A DNA stretch of 53,831 nt from Fusobacterium sp. SYSU M8D902. GTDB taxonomy: Bacteria; Fusobacteriota; Fusobacteriia; Fusobacteriales; Fusobacteriaceae. A program made the position numbers and the translations under genes. A model generated the notes under the pieces. That model was not told the DNA's origin. It searched no databases and was given only the letters and a program-made list of their open reading frames with translations. The stretch spans positions 1-53,831 of the forward strand of contig NZ_JBEFNA010000014.1 in NCBI RefSeq assembly GCF_040199715.1, given 5' to 3'. Below, piece by piece: positions 1 through 9,501 of this stretch. Within the stretch, counting starts at the first letter, position 1. Every line of letters begins with the position of its first letter.

Positions 1-34
1 ACGGTCGATGGTTCGAATCCATTTCTAGGCACCA
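1..34 (+). tRNA. tRNA 3' end, partial (probably tRNA-Thr)
   Basis: The window opens inside a tRNA. Visible are a short class I variable loop ending GGTC, a T arm with the TTCGAAT loop (stem GATGG/CCATT, last pair G-U), the 3' acceptor strand TCTAGGC, discriminator A73 and an encoded CCA at 32-34. The anticodon lies outside the window. The GGTC variable loop, A73 and an inferred 5' end GCCTAGA resemble bacterial tRNA-Thr, but the isotype is an inference. A terminator follows directly. Confidence 0.85.
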
Positions 35-44
35 TCTGTTTATT

Positions 45-75
45 ACACTCTTTCGGATGAAGGAGTGTTTTTTTA
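45..75 (+). terminator. Rho-independent terminator of the tRNA
   Basis: A ten-pair stem (45-54 with 59-68, outer part ACACTC/GAGTGT, one G-U pair) with a four-base loop is followed by a run of seven T. The T run is only on the plus strand, so it serves the tRNA transcript. It ends just before the 3' end of the convergent permease gene. Confidence 0.85.
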
Positions 76-78
76 TTC

Positions 79-945
79 TCACTCCCTTCCCTTCAAATTT
101 TGAATCATAATAGCTACAAATATCAAAAGACACCCTATTCCTACTTGTTTTGTCATTTTTTCATTTAAGTAATATATAGCAAATACAGATCCAAAAGCAG
201 ATTGTAAAGTTAAAATCAATGCTGTTCTTGTTGAAGATATATATTTTTGAACTATATTCTGTATAGCAAAAGGAATCACTGTACTCACTATAACTAAATA
301 ACCCAAAGTCCATTTTATATCTGGCAGAATAGATAGATTATATCCCTCTGTCACCCCAGTTAAAACTATAAAGAGAATAGCAGTTACTATGAATTGAAGA
401 ATTGTTAATGCTATAGGATCTGAGTCACCACTATATTTCTCTATAGCTACCATATGAGTTGCAAAAAAGAAAGAGCAACACACAGCTACTAAATCCCAAA
501 TATTAAAGTCCACACCTTTTTCAATTGTTAAAAAACCTAGTCCAACAGTAGCTATTATTGCACTGCCTATTGTATATCTATCCAATTTTTTCTTATTTAT
601 TATCCAAGATAGAAACGGAACAATAAGTACATATGAAGCAATTATAAAGGAAAACTTTGAAGCTGTTGTAAATCTTATACTAATTATCATAAAATAAAAA
701 GCTAAAAACATAAAAATTCCTATTATTCCCCCTCTTTTAAGATCTACTTTTTTCATATTTTTTACTTTTCCAAAATATAACAAACTCAAAAGTATAGCTG
801 AAAAACTGAATCTAAACATCATTAAAGAGTACGGTTTTACTACTCCCAAAGTATCTTTTATCACTGCAAATGTCGTTCCCCACACCAATGCTACTACCAC
901 TAAAATTATTGAAGCTACCATTCCATTTCTTTTATTTTTTCCCAT
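79..945 (-). CDS. DMT-superfamily (EamA) permease
   Basis: A 288-residue integral membrane protein with about ten hydrophobic segments arranged as two EamA halves (roughly residues 12-140 and 150-283), the usual size for this family of drug/metabolite exporters. The N-terminal half carries the typical signature WGTTFAVIK near residue 22, and the C-terminal half has the conserved YLNEKMT stretch before the last helix. The substrate cannot be told from sequence; relatives export amino acids or other small metabolites across the inner membrane. The ATG is preceded by GTTAGGGG. It has its own promoter at 985-1013 and is a single-gene unit convergent with the tRNA. Confidence 0.88.
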   Translation of the reverse strand: MGKNKRNGMVASIILVVVALVWGTTFAVIKDTLGVVKPYSLMMFRFSFSAILLSLLYFGKVKNMKKVDLKRGGIIGIFMFLAFYFMIISIRFTTASKFSFIIASYVLIVPFLSWIINKKKLDRYTIGSAIIATVGLGFLTIEKGVDFNIWDLVAVCCSFFFATHMVAIEKYSGDSDPIALTILQFIVTAILFIVLTGVTEGYNLSILPDIKWTLGYLVIVSTVIPFAIQNIVQKYISSTRTALILTLQSAFGSVFAIYYLNEKMTKQVGIGCLLIFVAIMIQNLKGRE

Positions 946-984
946 TTTTCTACCCCTAACAATATTTTATTTTAACCTCTCTCT

Positions 985-1013
985 ATTATACTCTTCAAAC
1001 TTAGTTTTATCAA
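985..1013 (-). promoter_or_regulatory. Sigma70-type promoter of the DMT permease
   Basis: On the minus strand TTGATA (1008-1013), a 17-base spacer and TATAAT (985-990). The permease ATG lies about 40 bases downstream. Confidence 0.75.
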
Positions 1014-1020
1014 TCTTCTT

Positions 1021-1072
1021 CAAAAAAATAAAAAAGGAAAATCCTAAGCATACATCTTAAAATTTTCCTTTT
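1021..1072 (-). terminator. Terminator of the hutZ-hutX operon
   Basis: A long AAAAGGAAAAT / ATTTTCCTTTT stem (1062-1072 with 1032-1042) is followed on the minus strand by TTTTTTATTTTTTT. It lies 7 bp after the hutX stop codon, and the permease promoter starts directly beyond it. Confidence 0.8.
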
Positions 1073-1078
1073 CCTAAA

Positions 1079-1552
1079 TTATGCTAATGAGTAAAAACAG
1101 TCTAAATACTCTTTTATTAGCTCTTTCTTTTCATCTCTAGGAACATAGATTGCAAAGATCTCTTTTTCATCCTCTCCATAGAATTTTATAGAACAACTTT
1201 TTCTACCAAACATAATATCTTCCACTAAGAATATCTCTTTTATCTTATCTACACTTAAATGTCCACCTATTGATGAATCATTGTCATGAAAATTTAGAAA
1301 TCCATGAGCATAGAACCCTTTTGGAAATTTATCCTTTATCTCTAAAACAAAGTTAGGTGTTACTACTAGTAAGAAAACCTTATCCCAACCTCTTAAAATT
1401 TCAAATAACTCTTCTCTCTTTTCTACTGGATACTTTCTAACACTTGGTGAGTTTCTATAAATATCAACTAGAGATACATTTAACTCTTGTGCTATCTTTC
1501 CTAACGAAATTTTTTCATCCTTTGCTAATAACTCTGCTATTTTCTCTCTCAT
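1079..1552 (-). CDS. hutX: Heme utilization carrier protein HutX/ChuX family
   Basis: A 157-residue cytosolic protein of the HutX/ChuX family, which binds heme and hands it to the heme-degrading partner. The N-terminal 30 residues look like a small helix-turn-helix (KIAQELNVSLVDIYR), as is usual in this family, followed by the beta-rich heme-binding fold containing GFYAHGFLNFHD and the conserved C-terminal IFAIYVPRDEKKE. Length matches family members (about 160). The ATG has a good Shine-Dalgarno (AAAGGAG). It lies 23 bp behind hutZ and ends in a shared terminator, so the two are one operon. The family call rests on recognised sequence character, not on a search. Confidence 0.8.
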   Translation of the reverse strand: MREKIAELLAKDEKISLGKIAQELNVSLVDIYRNSPSVRKYPVEKREELFEILRGWDKVFLLVVTPNFVLEIKDKFPKGFYAHGFLNFHDNDSSIGGHLSVDKIKEIFLVEDIMFGRKSCSIKFYGEDEKEIFAIYVPRDEKKELIKEYLDCFYSLA

Positions 1553-1575
1553 TATCTTTCTCCTTTTATTTGTGA

Positions 1576-2085
1576 TTATCTATGAGTTTTTTTATCTCCA
1601 GTAATCTGTGTTGCCACTCCATTTTTTAGTAGATATGCCTGTCCAAATCCCTTTACATATCTTCCATCAACTACATTTAATTTTACTAAATGGAAGTCCT
1701 CCATTTTTCTTACTATTTTAAATGTCTCTCCAACACTTTTTTCAAATAGATCCATTATCTCTTCAAATCTCTCATCTCTCGGTAAGAATTCTGCTGTTAC
1801 ATTGAATCTAGCTCTCTTACGTGCAATTACTGAAAGAGCTTCTTTCTCCTCTTGTAAAAACATAATCTCAAATTTTTGCTCATTCTCTGTTAAATTTGTA
1901 TAGTGATCTCCTATTTCACTAATATATATATAGTGTTCTCCATCTATCTTTAGATGTGGTGCATATGTAACATCCACCTCTCCATCTTTTGATACTGTTC
2001 CTAATATTACAGATTTAAAGCTATTTACAAACTCTTCTGTCTCTTTTATTATCTCTGTTGAATCAAATTTTATTTCTCTCATCAT
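1576..2085 (-). CDS. hutZ: HutZ/HugZ-type heme-degrading protein
   Basis: About 169 residues of the split-barrel fold related to pyridoxamine-phosphate oxidases, in the HutZ/HugZ group that binds and breaks down heme. The conserved SVILGTVSKDGEVDVTYAP start of the barrel, the central basic RKRARFNVTAEF stretch and the late GFGQAYLL are visible. A histidine one residue before the C terminus fits the C-terminal axial heme ligand known for Vibrio HutZ. The open frame extends to a GTG at 2094, but GGAG lies only two bases from it; the ATG at 2085 is better spaced (11 bases). Transcribed from the promoter at 2134-2162, with hutX behind it. The family member HutW is not in the window. Confidence 0.8.
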   Translation of the reverse strand: MMREIKFDSTEIIKETEEFVNSFKSVILGTVSKDGEVDVTYAPHLKIDGEHYIYISEIGDHYTNLTENEQKFEIMFLQEEKEALSVIARKRARFNVTAEFLPRDERFEEIMDLFEKSVGETFKIVRKMEDFHLVKLNVVDGRYVKGFGQAYLLKNGVATQITGDKKTHR

Positions 2086-2133
2086 ATTTTTCACTTCTCC
2101 ATTTATTTGTATTACTAAATTATTGACATTGAA

Positions 2134-2162
2134 ATTATATTATACCTTACTAAAAAAGTCAA
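2134..2162 (-). promoter_or_regulatory. Promoter of the hutZ-hutX operon
   Basis: On the minus strand TTGACT (2157-2162), a 17-base spacer and TATAAT (2134-2139). A second overlapping TATAAT sits five bases upstream at 2139-2144. I see no convincing Fur-type 7-1-7 site over it. Confidence 0.8.
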
Positions 2163-2171
2163 GTTTTATTT

Positions 2172-2220
2172 TAAAAAAAGAGAAAACATTACTTTATTTC
2201 TAAAAGCAAGGTTTTCTCTT
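2172..2220 (-). terminator. Terminator after tgt
   Basis: A ten-pair stem AAGAGAAAAC / GTTTTCTCTT (2211-2220 with 2179-2188) is followed on the minus strand by seven T. It separates the rsh-tgt unit from the hut promoter. Confidence 0.85.
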
Positions 2221-2230
2221 CTAATCTCAA

Positions 2231-3409
<1,179 letters not shown>

Positions 3410-3415
3410 CTACTT

Positions 3416-5593
3416 CTACATTCTATCAACTGAGATTACATCTTTTATCTTTAAAAGATTACTCAATAAATATTTATACTCACTCTTATTTGATATCTCT
3501 ATTGTTATTTGGAAATTCATATACTTTTCTCCATTTTTATGGATCTCATTACTATTTATTGTGACTAAATGTATCTTATGATTTGCTATTAGAGTTATTA
3601 TATTCATTAAAATATTAGTTTTATCATAAACTAATACATTGAATGTAAACTTATACTTATTATCTTTTTGCTCTACTATTCTACTATCCCATTGAACATC
3701 TATCTCTCTTGTTGGATCTTGAGCAACCATATTTTGAAAGTTTTTACAATCTCTTCTATGTACAGTTATACCTGTCAATTTTGTAACATAACCACCGATC
3801 TCATCTCCAGGAAGTGGGGTACAACATCTAGCAAATCTTATTAAAGTATTATTAACTCCATCTATTACTATTCCATAATCATTTTTACTTGATGACGTTT
3901 TCTCTTTTTTCTTCTCCATCAACTCATCAATATCTATATTCTCTATCTGTCTATCTTTTTCTAATTTTTTTCTCAACTTATCAATAATAATATCAATTTT
4001 ACTTCTTCTCTCACCTACGTGATAATAGAATTCATCTAATGAATATATATTATTTTTTTCCATATGTTTTTTGATTATAGGATCTTCTTCCATCTCTTTT
4101 AATGATATACCTAATTTTCCTAACTCTCTCTCTAAATTTTCCCTACCATTTTTTATCGTTTGATCCCTTACCAAATCTTTTAACACTTTTTTTATCTTAC
4201 TTTTAGCTCCATGGGTAACTACTATATCCAACCAATCCTTACTTGGTCCTTTTGAGTTTTTAGAGGTTATAATCTCTACTCTATCTCCATTTTGTAGTTT
4301 ATAATCCAACGTTACTATCTTACCATTTACTTTAGCTCCCACACATTTACAACCTATCTGAGTATGAACTGCAAATGCAAAATCTAATGGTGTAGCTCCA
4401 TGAGGTAGCTCTGTTATATCCCCTTTTGGTGAAAATACGAAAACTGTCTCATTCATTATATCTTTAGTTACACTATCTATAAACTCCTGAGCTGTTTCAG
4501 CCTCATTTTGCAACTCTAGGATATTTCTTAACCAACCATACACCTGATCACTCTTAGTAACCTTTGTATGCTCTTTATAGCTCCAGTGAGCTGCTATACC
4601 CTCTTCTGCTACTTTATCCATCTCTTCTGTTCTAATCTGTATCTCTATAAATTTTCCTTGTGGTCCAACTATTGTTGTGTGTATAGATTGATAGTTATTA
4701 GATTTTGGAACTGCTATATAATCCTTAAAACGTCCTGGAACAGGTCTAAAATGACTGTGTATAACTCCCAAAGTATTATAACACTCACTCTCTGTATCAA
4801 CTATTATTCTTACTCCCATCAAGTCATATATGTCATCAAACTCTTTATGTTTCTCATACATTTTTTTATATATACTATAAAAATGTTTAAATCTTCCCTT
4901 TACACTCCCTTTTATTCCAGTCTCATGTAATAAGGTTACTATTTTCTCAATAAACTCCTGTATATACTCTTCTCTCTCTTTTTTCTTAGAGTCGATTAAT
5001 GACTTTATATTCATATATTCAGCTGGTTTCAAATATCTCAGAGCTAGGTCCTCTAATTCCCATTTTATCTTTGCTATTCCAAGTCTATGAGCTAGTGGAG
5101 CATATATATCCAAAGTTTCTTGAGATATAGATATCTGTTTCTCTGGCTTCATGTACTTCATAGTTCTCATATTGTGTAATCTATCAGCTAATTTTATTAT
5201 TATAACTCTCAGATTTTGAGCCATAGCCAAAATCATCTTTCTTATATTCTCATCTTGCTTCTTTGTACCATTGGGAAGAGTTTTTAATTTAGTTACTCCA
5301 TCTACTAAAGTGGCTACTGTATCACCAAAATTATATTTGATATCTGCCAATGTTATTAGAGTATCTTCAACTATATCATGCAATATTCCTGCTACTATTG
5401 TATCTGTATCCATCTTCATATCAATTAAAATCTTAGTAACTTCAACAGGGTGCATTATATAATCTTCTCCAGATTTTCTATACTGTCCCTCATGGCTCTC
5501 CTCAGCAAAGAAAAAAGCAAGCTTTATCTTTTCTACATCTACTTTTAAATCGTTCTTCTCTATCTCTTTCAGAATCTCTTCCCAATAATTCAT
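3416..5593 (-). CDS. rsh: Bifunctional (p)ppGpp synthetase/hydrolase (RelA/SpoT family)
   Basis: Makes and degrades the alarmone (p)ppGpp in the stringent response. Domains in order over 725 residues: HD hydrolase (about 25-175; His48, His72-Asp73, Glu76-Asp77), synthetase (about 235-345), TGS (about 388-450), a Cys/His helical segment (CC near 620, HRRDC near 645) and a C-terminal ACT domain (about 650-725). Both catalytic parts look intact. The synthetase loop reads RFKD (288-291), the R-x-K-D charge signature of bifunctional enzymes. The ATG has GAGGA upstream. A strong terminator ends only 28 bp before the start, which leaves little room for a separate promoter and may mean attenuated read-through from apt. 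Confidence 0.96.
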   Translation of the reverse strand: MNYWEEILKEIEKNDLKVDVEKIKLAFFFAEESHEGQYRKSGEDYIMHPVEVTKILIDMKMDTDTIVAGILHDIVEDTLITLADIKYNFGDTVATLVDGVTKLKTLPNGTKKQDENIRKMILAMAQNLRVIIIKLADRLHNMRTMKYMKPEKQISISQETLDIYAPLAHRLGIAKIKWELEDLALRYLKPAEYMNIKSLIDSKKKEREEYIQEFIEKIVTLLHETGIKGSVKGRFKHFYSIYKKMYEKHKEFDDIYDLMGVRIIVDTESECYNTLGVIHSHFRPVPGRFKDYIAVPKSNNYQSIHTTIVGPQGKFIEIQIRTEEMDKVAEEGIAAHWSYKEHTKVTKSDQVYGWLRNILELQNEAETAQEFIDSVTKDIMNETVFVFSPKGDITELPHGATPLDFAFAVHTQIGCKCVGAKVNGKIVTLDYKLQNGDRVEIITSKNSKGPSKDWLDIVVTHGAKSKIKKVLKDLVRDQTIKNGRENLERELGKLGISLKEMEEDPIIKKHMEKNNIYSLDEFYYHVGERRSKIDIIIDKLRKKLEKDRQIENIDIDELMEKKKEKTSSSKNDYGIVIDGVNNTLIRFARCCTPLPGDEIGGYVTKLTGITVHRRDCKNFQNMVAQDPTREIDVQWDSRIVEQKDNKYKFTFNVLVYDKTNILMNIITLIANHKIHLVTINSNEIHKNGEKYMNFQITIEISNKSEYKYLLSNLLKIKDVISVDRM

Positions 5594-5620
5594 AAGCGTC
5601 CTCTTTTCATATAAAATTTA

Positions 5621-5666
5621 TAAAAAAATCTAAAATAACCCCAAAATAATTAAGAGTTATTTTAGA
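5621..5666 (-). terminator. Terminator between apt and rsh
   Basis: An 11-pair perfect stem TCTAAAATAAC / GTTATTTTAGA (5656-5666 with 5629-5639) and then seven T on the minus strand. It ends the long unit that closes with apt, yet sits immediately upstream of rsh. Confidence 0.85.
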
Positions 5667-5693
5667 CCTTTTACCTATTATCTCATCATAATA

Positions 5694-6206
5694 TTAATAT
5701 TTCATTAATGTTAAAACAGGATAATCTTTTAATTTCTCTCTTCCTTTAAGTTCTTCCAACTCAATTAGAAAAGCAAGTCCTGCAACAACTCCTCCTAACT
5801 CCTCTACCAATTTAACAGCAGCTTCCATAGTTCCTCCTGTAGCTAATAAATCATCTACGATCAGTACTCTTTGTCCCTTTTGTATTGCATCTTTATGCAT
5901 GCATAAAGTATTTGAACCATATTCTAAATCATATGAATACTCAATAACCTCTCTTGGTAATTTCTTAGGTTTTCTTACTGGTACAAATCCAATTCCCATA
6001 GCATATGATACTGGACAACCAAATATAAACCCTCTAGCTTCTGGTCCAACTATTAAATCTACTTTTTGCTCCTTAGCAAATTTTACAATCTCATCAGTAG
6101 CAAATTTAAATGCTTCTCCATTGTTCATAAGAGGTGTTATATCTCTAAATATTATTCCTTCCTTTGGAAAATTCTCTACTTTTGCAACATATTCTTTTAA
6201 ATTCAT
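5694..6206 (-). CDS. apt: Adenine phosphoribosyltransferase
   Basis: Salvages adenine with PRPP to give AMP. It is 170 residues from the ATG at 6206, chosen because GGAG sits eight bases upstream; the frame extends three codons further to a GTG. The type I PRPP-binding loop [13 protein letters not shown] lies at about 114-126. [15 protein letters not shown] near the N terminus and [11 protein letters not shown] near residue 55 are the adenine-specific features of the family. It is the last gene of the unit that starts at the M20 peptidase and lies 19 bp behind the TPR lipoprotein gene. Confidence 0.96.
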   Translation of the reverse strand: MNLKEYVAKVENFPKEGIIFRDITPLMNNGEAFKFATDEIVKFAKEQKVDLIVGPEARGFIFGCPVSYAMGIGFVPVRKPKKLPREVIEYSYDLEYGSNTLCMHKDAIQKGQRVLIVDDLLATGGTMEAAVKLVEELGGVVAGLAFLIELEELKGREKLKDYPVLTLMKY

Positions 6207-6225
6207 TCGCTTCACTCCAATTCTT

Positions 6226-7056
6226 TTAATTTAATTTACCCTCTAAATTCTTATAGTTCTCTTGAAATATATCTTTATTTCCAAGTAACTTAAGGGTATC
6301 TTTCGATTTTTTCTTATCTCCCATTTTCAAATATATCATAGATAACTGTGTTAAAACTTCGTCATCATTTCCATTTTTTACCAAGTATTCCAGTAGTATC
6401 TTCTCACTCTCTTTTGGCATCTTAAAGTTTTCATTCAACACCCTAGAATACCCAAGTATAAACTCTTTATCTTTATTTAAATATGGATAAATATTTTTTA
6501 GAAAATAAAATAACTCTCTTTTCTCATCTGCTTTTTTTAGAACATCAATATAGATAAGTGCTACTTCAGTATCATAACTCTCTAAAGAGAGATCTTTTAA
6601 GAGATTATAACTTTTTCTATAATCCCCCTCTCTGTATGCTATTAATCCTTTTATTTTTTTATAATAATCATCTCTTGGATTATAGCTAGAACCCATCATA
6701 TTGATACTTTTAACATATTTTCCATCTTCAAAATATAAAGTTACTAAATTTTTTATCAATCCTTCATCTTTAGGTTGTAATTTAAGGGCTTTTAACCAAT
6801 ACTCTTCAGCTTTCTGATAGTTTCCAAACTTATAATAAGTATATCCCATCTCTTTTAGAAGAATAGCATTATTAGGATTGATCTTATAAGATTTTTGATA
6901 CTCTTCCATTCCCTTCTGGTACTTTCCCTGTTGAGAGTAATTTACTCCCTTCAATAAAGAGTATTCAGCTTCCTTACTCTTTTTCAAACTACTACAACTG
7001 ATAAAAGCTACTGATATTAACAATAAAAATAAAATATTAGTCAAGTTTCTCTTCAA
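6226..7056 (-). CDS. TPR-repeat lipoprotein
   Basis: 276 residues with a type II signal peptide: a hydrophobic stretch at 8-20 ends in FISC, with Cys21 as the likely lipidated residue. Then come several tetratricopeptide repeats, clearest at about 32-65 and 66-99 ([20 protein letters not shown]), and degenerate repeats up to the C terminus. It is probably a periplasm-facing scaffold; the partner is unknown. The start appears to be TTG, with GGAG ten bases upstream inside the DUF502 gene, whose 3' end it overlaps by 20 bases. The tight overlap suggests translational coupling with the DUF502 membrane protein. Confidence 0.82.
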   Translation of the reverse strand: MKRNLTNILFLLLISVAFISCSSLKKSKEAEYSLLKGVNYSQQGKYQKGMEEYQKSYKINPNNAILLKEMGYTYYKFGNYQKAEEYWLKALKLQPKDEGLIKNLVTLYFEDGKYVKSINMMGSSYNPRDDYYKKIKGLIAYREGDYRKSYNLLKDLSLESYDTEVALIYIDVLKKADEKRELFYFLKNIYPYLNKDKEFILGYSRVLNENFKMPKESEKILLEYLVKNGNDDEVLTQLSMIYLKMGDKKKSKDTLKLLGNKDIFQENYKNLEGKLN

Positions 7057-7717
7057 TTTCTGTGATCTCCTTTTTAGGAGGAAGTATCACCCCTCCTGAT
7101 ATTATTAATTTTACTGCATCATCTATCTTAATATCCAATATTTTTACATCTTTTTGTGGAACTATTATAAACATTCCAGAAGTAGGATTTGGTGATGTAG
7201 GTATAAAAATATTATATAGTTTCTCTTCACTTTGAACAGCTTCACTTACTATGTAATTATCCTCTGAAGTTAAAAAACCTATGCTGTATATACCCTTTCT
7301 AGGATACTCTATCATTACAACTTTTTCATATGTTTTTTCTCTATCTGACATAGTAATATCAATAATTTGGCTAATTGTTGTATATACCTGTTTTATTAGT
7401 GGTATTTTTATAAATACCTCTTTTAAACTCTCTATTATTTTAGCAAAAAACATAATTTTTAATATAAATCCAACTAAACATGTACCTAATATCATAGTGA
7501 TCAATGATATTAAATACACTAACATTTGGAAATAATAATCCATATTTCTATCTTCTACAACTCTTTGAAGTAGCCCCTTTATAATTATTGTTACAAAAGA
7601 GTGCCCCAAAAGATTCATCATTATTCCAACTATCCAGTTAAAAATATATACAGTTAAAATAATTGGTAATAAAGCTATTAACCCTGCATAAAAATATGAT
7701 TTTATTTTTTTAATCAT
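7037..7717 (-). CDS. DUF502 family membrane protein
   Basis: 226 residues. Two hydrophobic segments (about 10-33 and 55-88 from the chosen start) are followed by a soluble domain with the family hallmarks PLIKQVYTTISQI, FIPTSPNPTSG and a C-terminal SGGVILPP. The function of DUF502 is not established. I chose the ATG at 7717, since AGGAG lies nine bases upstream and family members begin close to the first helix; an ATG six codons earlier is weaker. It overlaps the preceding CBS-domain gene by 8 bases and the TPR gene by 20. Confidence 0.85.
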   Translation of the reverse strand: MIKKIKSYFYAGLIALLPIILTVYIFNWIVGIMMNLLGHSFVTIIIKGLLQRVVEDRNMDYYFQMLVYLISLITMILGTCLVGFILKIMFFAKIIESLKEVFIKIPLIKQVYTTISQIIDITMSDREKTYEKVVMIEYPRKGIYSIGFLTSEDNYIVSEAVQSEEKLYNIFIPTSPNPTSGMFIIVPQKDVKILDIKIDDAVKLIISGGVILPPKKEITEIEEKLD

Positions 7718-8993
7718 CAGTTTTTTCTCCTGCATTTACCTCTATTAAAACTTTAGCTACTCTCATCTTCTCAACTTCCAAGACTTTTAGCCTCACACCT
7801 GAAATAGTGATCTCATCATTTACAACAGCTACTCTTCCCAATTCTGTTATGATTAAACCACCTAAGCTCTCATAGTCCTCTGATTCAGGTAATTTTATAT
7901 TCAACTCTTTGTCCAGAGTCTCAATGTCCAACATTCCATCAACTTCATAAGTATTCTCATCTATTTTATGAATAAACTCGTCCTCTTCATGGTCAAATTC
8001 ATCACGAATCTCTCCAGTGATCTCCTCTATTAAATCCTCTATTGTTACCAATCCCACTATTCCACCATACTCATCTAGAATAAGTGCTATATGGACCTTC
8101 ATTTTTCTAAAATCTTGTAATATCTCTGTTATTGATTTTGTTTCAGGAACAAAATAACCAGGTCTTACAAAATTCTTGATAGGGACATTTGTCTCACCTT
8201 TTTTTACTATACTCAATACATCTTTTACATAGAAAACACCGATTATATTATCAATTGTCTCCTCATAAACTGGTATTCTAGAAAATCCATTCTCAATTAT
8301 CTCATCCCATACTTCATCTAGAGTTTCATCCCCTTCAAAAGCTAACATTGAAGTTCTAGGGGTCATTACCTCTTTAGCAGTTGTTTCACTAAAACCTACT
8401 ATGGAATGGATCATCTCCTTTTCCTCTTCCTCTATTATTCCTTCAGCCTCTCCTACATTCACAAGAGATTTTATATCTTCAGCTGTTACCATAATAGCTT
8501 GATCTTTTAAATCTATTCCCATCAATCTTGCTAAAAATTTTGAAATAAACATCAAAATCTTTATTACAGGCTTTAAAACTAAAGCCAATAGGTATATGAT
8601 CCTTATAACTACACCTGCTATTTGAACTGAGTAATTCTTTGCTATAATCTTAGGAGTTATCTCTCCAAAAATTAATAGTATTACTGTCATTCCTACTGTT
8701 GCTATAGCAACTGAGGAACTAGATGTCCCTCCCATTATATTTATAGTTACAACAGTAGCTATTGAAGATGCTAGTATATTTACCACGTTATTTCCAACGA
8801 GAAGCCCTGTAAGCATCTCATTTGGATTTTTTAACCACTTTTTTAAAAGTTCAACTTTTTTTCCCTCTTTATTGTCTTCAAATTTCTCTAAATTAGTACT
8901 CCTGAAAGATGTAAGTGCCGTTTCTGATGCTGAAAAAAATCCAGACAATAGGATCAATACAATTAATAGTACTATATTTTGGTATGTGTCCAA
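7710..8993 (-). CDS. CorC/HlyC-type CNNM transporter-like protein with CBS pair
   Basis: 427 residues. An N-terminal CNNM/DUF21 membrane domain (about 1-185, four helices, with SGFFSASETALTS and GEITPKIIAKN) precedes a CBS pair (about 205-325, beginning MTPRTSMLA and ending LVTIEDLIEEI) and a C-terminal CorC_HlyC domain (about 340-420). Family members are linked to magnesium or cobalt export; older 'hemolysin' labels are not reliable. The start must be TTG at 8991-8993: an in-frame TAA lies six codons upstream and there is no ATG or GTG between. A run of eight A lies between the Shine-Dalgarno AAGGAG and the TTG, giving a spacing of about 14. Confidence 0.88.
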   Translation of the reverse strand: MDTYQNIVLLIVLILLSGFFSASETALTSFRSTNLEKFEDNKEGKKVELLKKWLKNPNEMLTGLLVGNNVVNILASSIATVVTINIMGGTSSSSVAIATVGMTVILLIFGEITPKIIAKNYSVQIAGVVIRIIYLLALVLKPVIKILMFISKFLARLMGIDLKDQAIMVTAEDIKSLVNVGEAEGIIEEEEKEMIHSIVGFSETTAKEVMTPRTSMLAFEGDETLDEVWDEIIENGFSRIPVYEETIDNIIGVFYVKDVLSIVKKGETNVPIKNFVRPGYFVPETKSITEILQDFRKMKVHIALILDEYGGIVGLVTIEDLIEEITGEIRDEFDHEEDEFIHKIDENTYEVDGMLDIETLDKELNIKLPESEDYESLGGLIITELGRVAVVNDEITISGVRLKVLEVEKMRVAKVLIEVNAGEKTDD

Positions 8994-9033
8994 CTTTTTT
9001 TTACACTCTCCTTATTTACATTAAATTTAATAA

Positions 9034-9483
9034 CTACTCTATTACGAATAATTTATCTCCTTTTTTTACTATCTGCCCATCTTCTACTAAAATTTTAACA
9101 ACTTTACATTTTTTAGATGCTTTTACTTCATTCATTAATTTCATAGCTTCTATGATACAAAGTGTTTCTCCACTTGCCACTGTATCCCCCTCTTCAATAA
9201 AAGCTGGATTACCAGGAGCTGATGATCTATAAAAAGTCCCCACCATTGGTGCTGTGATAAACTCTTTCTCTTGAGTATCTACTACCTCTTCCTCTTCTGC
9301 TTCCTCTACCACAGCTGTATTTTGTTGAACTATTGCTGTCTGTACTGGACGAGTTTCAACTTGTACTAGTTTCTCTTTTTTCAAAACTAATTTTACCCCT
9401 TCACTCTCTAAAGCAATCTCATTCAAATTGTACTTATCTATATTATCAGCCAACTCTTTTATCGTTTTAACATCTATCTTCAT
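9034..9483 (-). CDS. accB: Biotin carboxyl carrier protein of acetyl-CoA carboxylase
   Basis: 149 residues. An N-terminal helical region (1-40), a linker rich in Thr, Val, Gln and Glu (41-75), then the biotinyl domain with EAMKLMNEV and Lys115 as the biotin attachment site. It carries carboxyl groups for malonyl-CoA formation. The ATG at 9483 has GGAGG six bases upstream; the frame extends four codons to a TTG that overlaps this Shine-Dalgarno. No accC follows; the next gene in the unit is the CBS-domain protein, so the other carboxylase subunits must be elsewhere. Confidence 0.93.
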   Translation of the reverse strand: MKIDVKTIKELADNIDKYNLNEIALESEGVKLVLKKEKLVQVETRPVQTAIVQQNTAVVEEAEEEEVVDTQEKEFITAPMVGTFYRSSAPGNPAFIEEGDTVASGETLCIIEAMKLMNEVKASKKCKVVKILVEDGQIVKKGDKLFVIE

Positions 9484-9501
9484 CTTTTCCTCCAAAACTT
9501 T

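Noticed and set aside
1-75. tRNA 3' end as an integration site
   Set aside because: No integrase, direct repeat of the tRNA end or foreign-looking genes follow; the neighbour is an ordinary permease.
4568-4930. Plus-strand open frame opposite rsh
   Set aside because: Composition (Tyr, Phe, Ser, Cys) is that of an antisense shadow, and rsh is intact across it.
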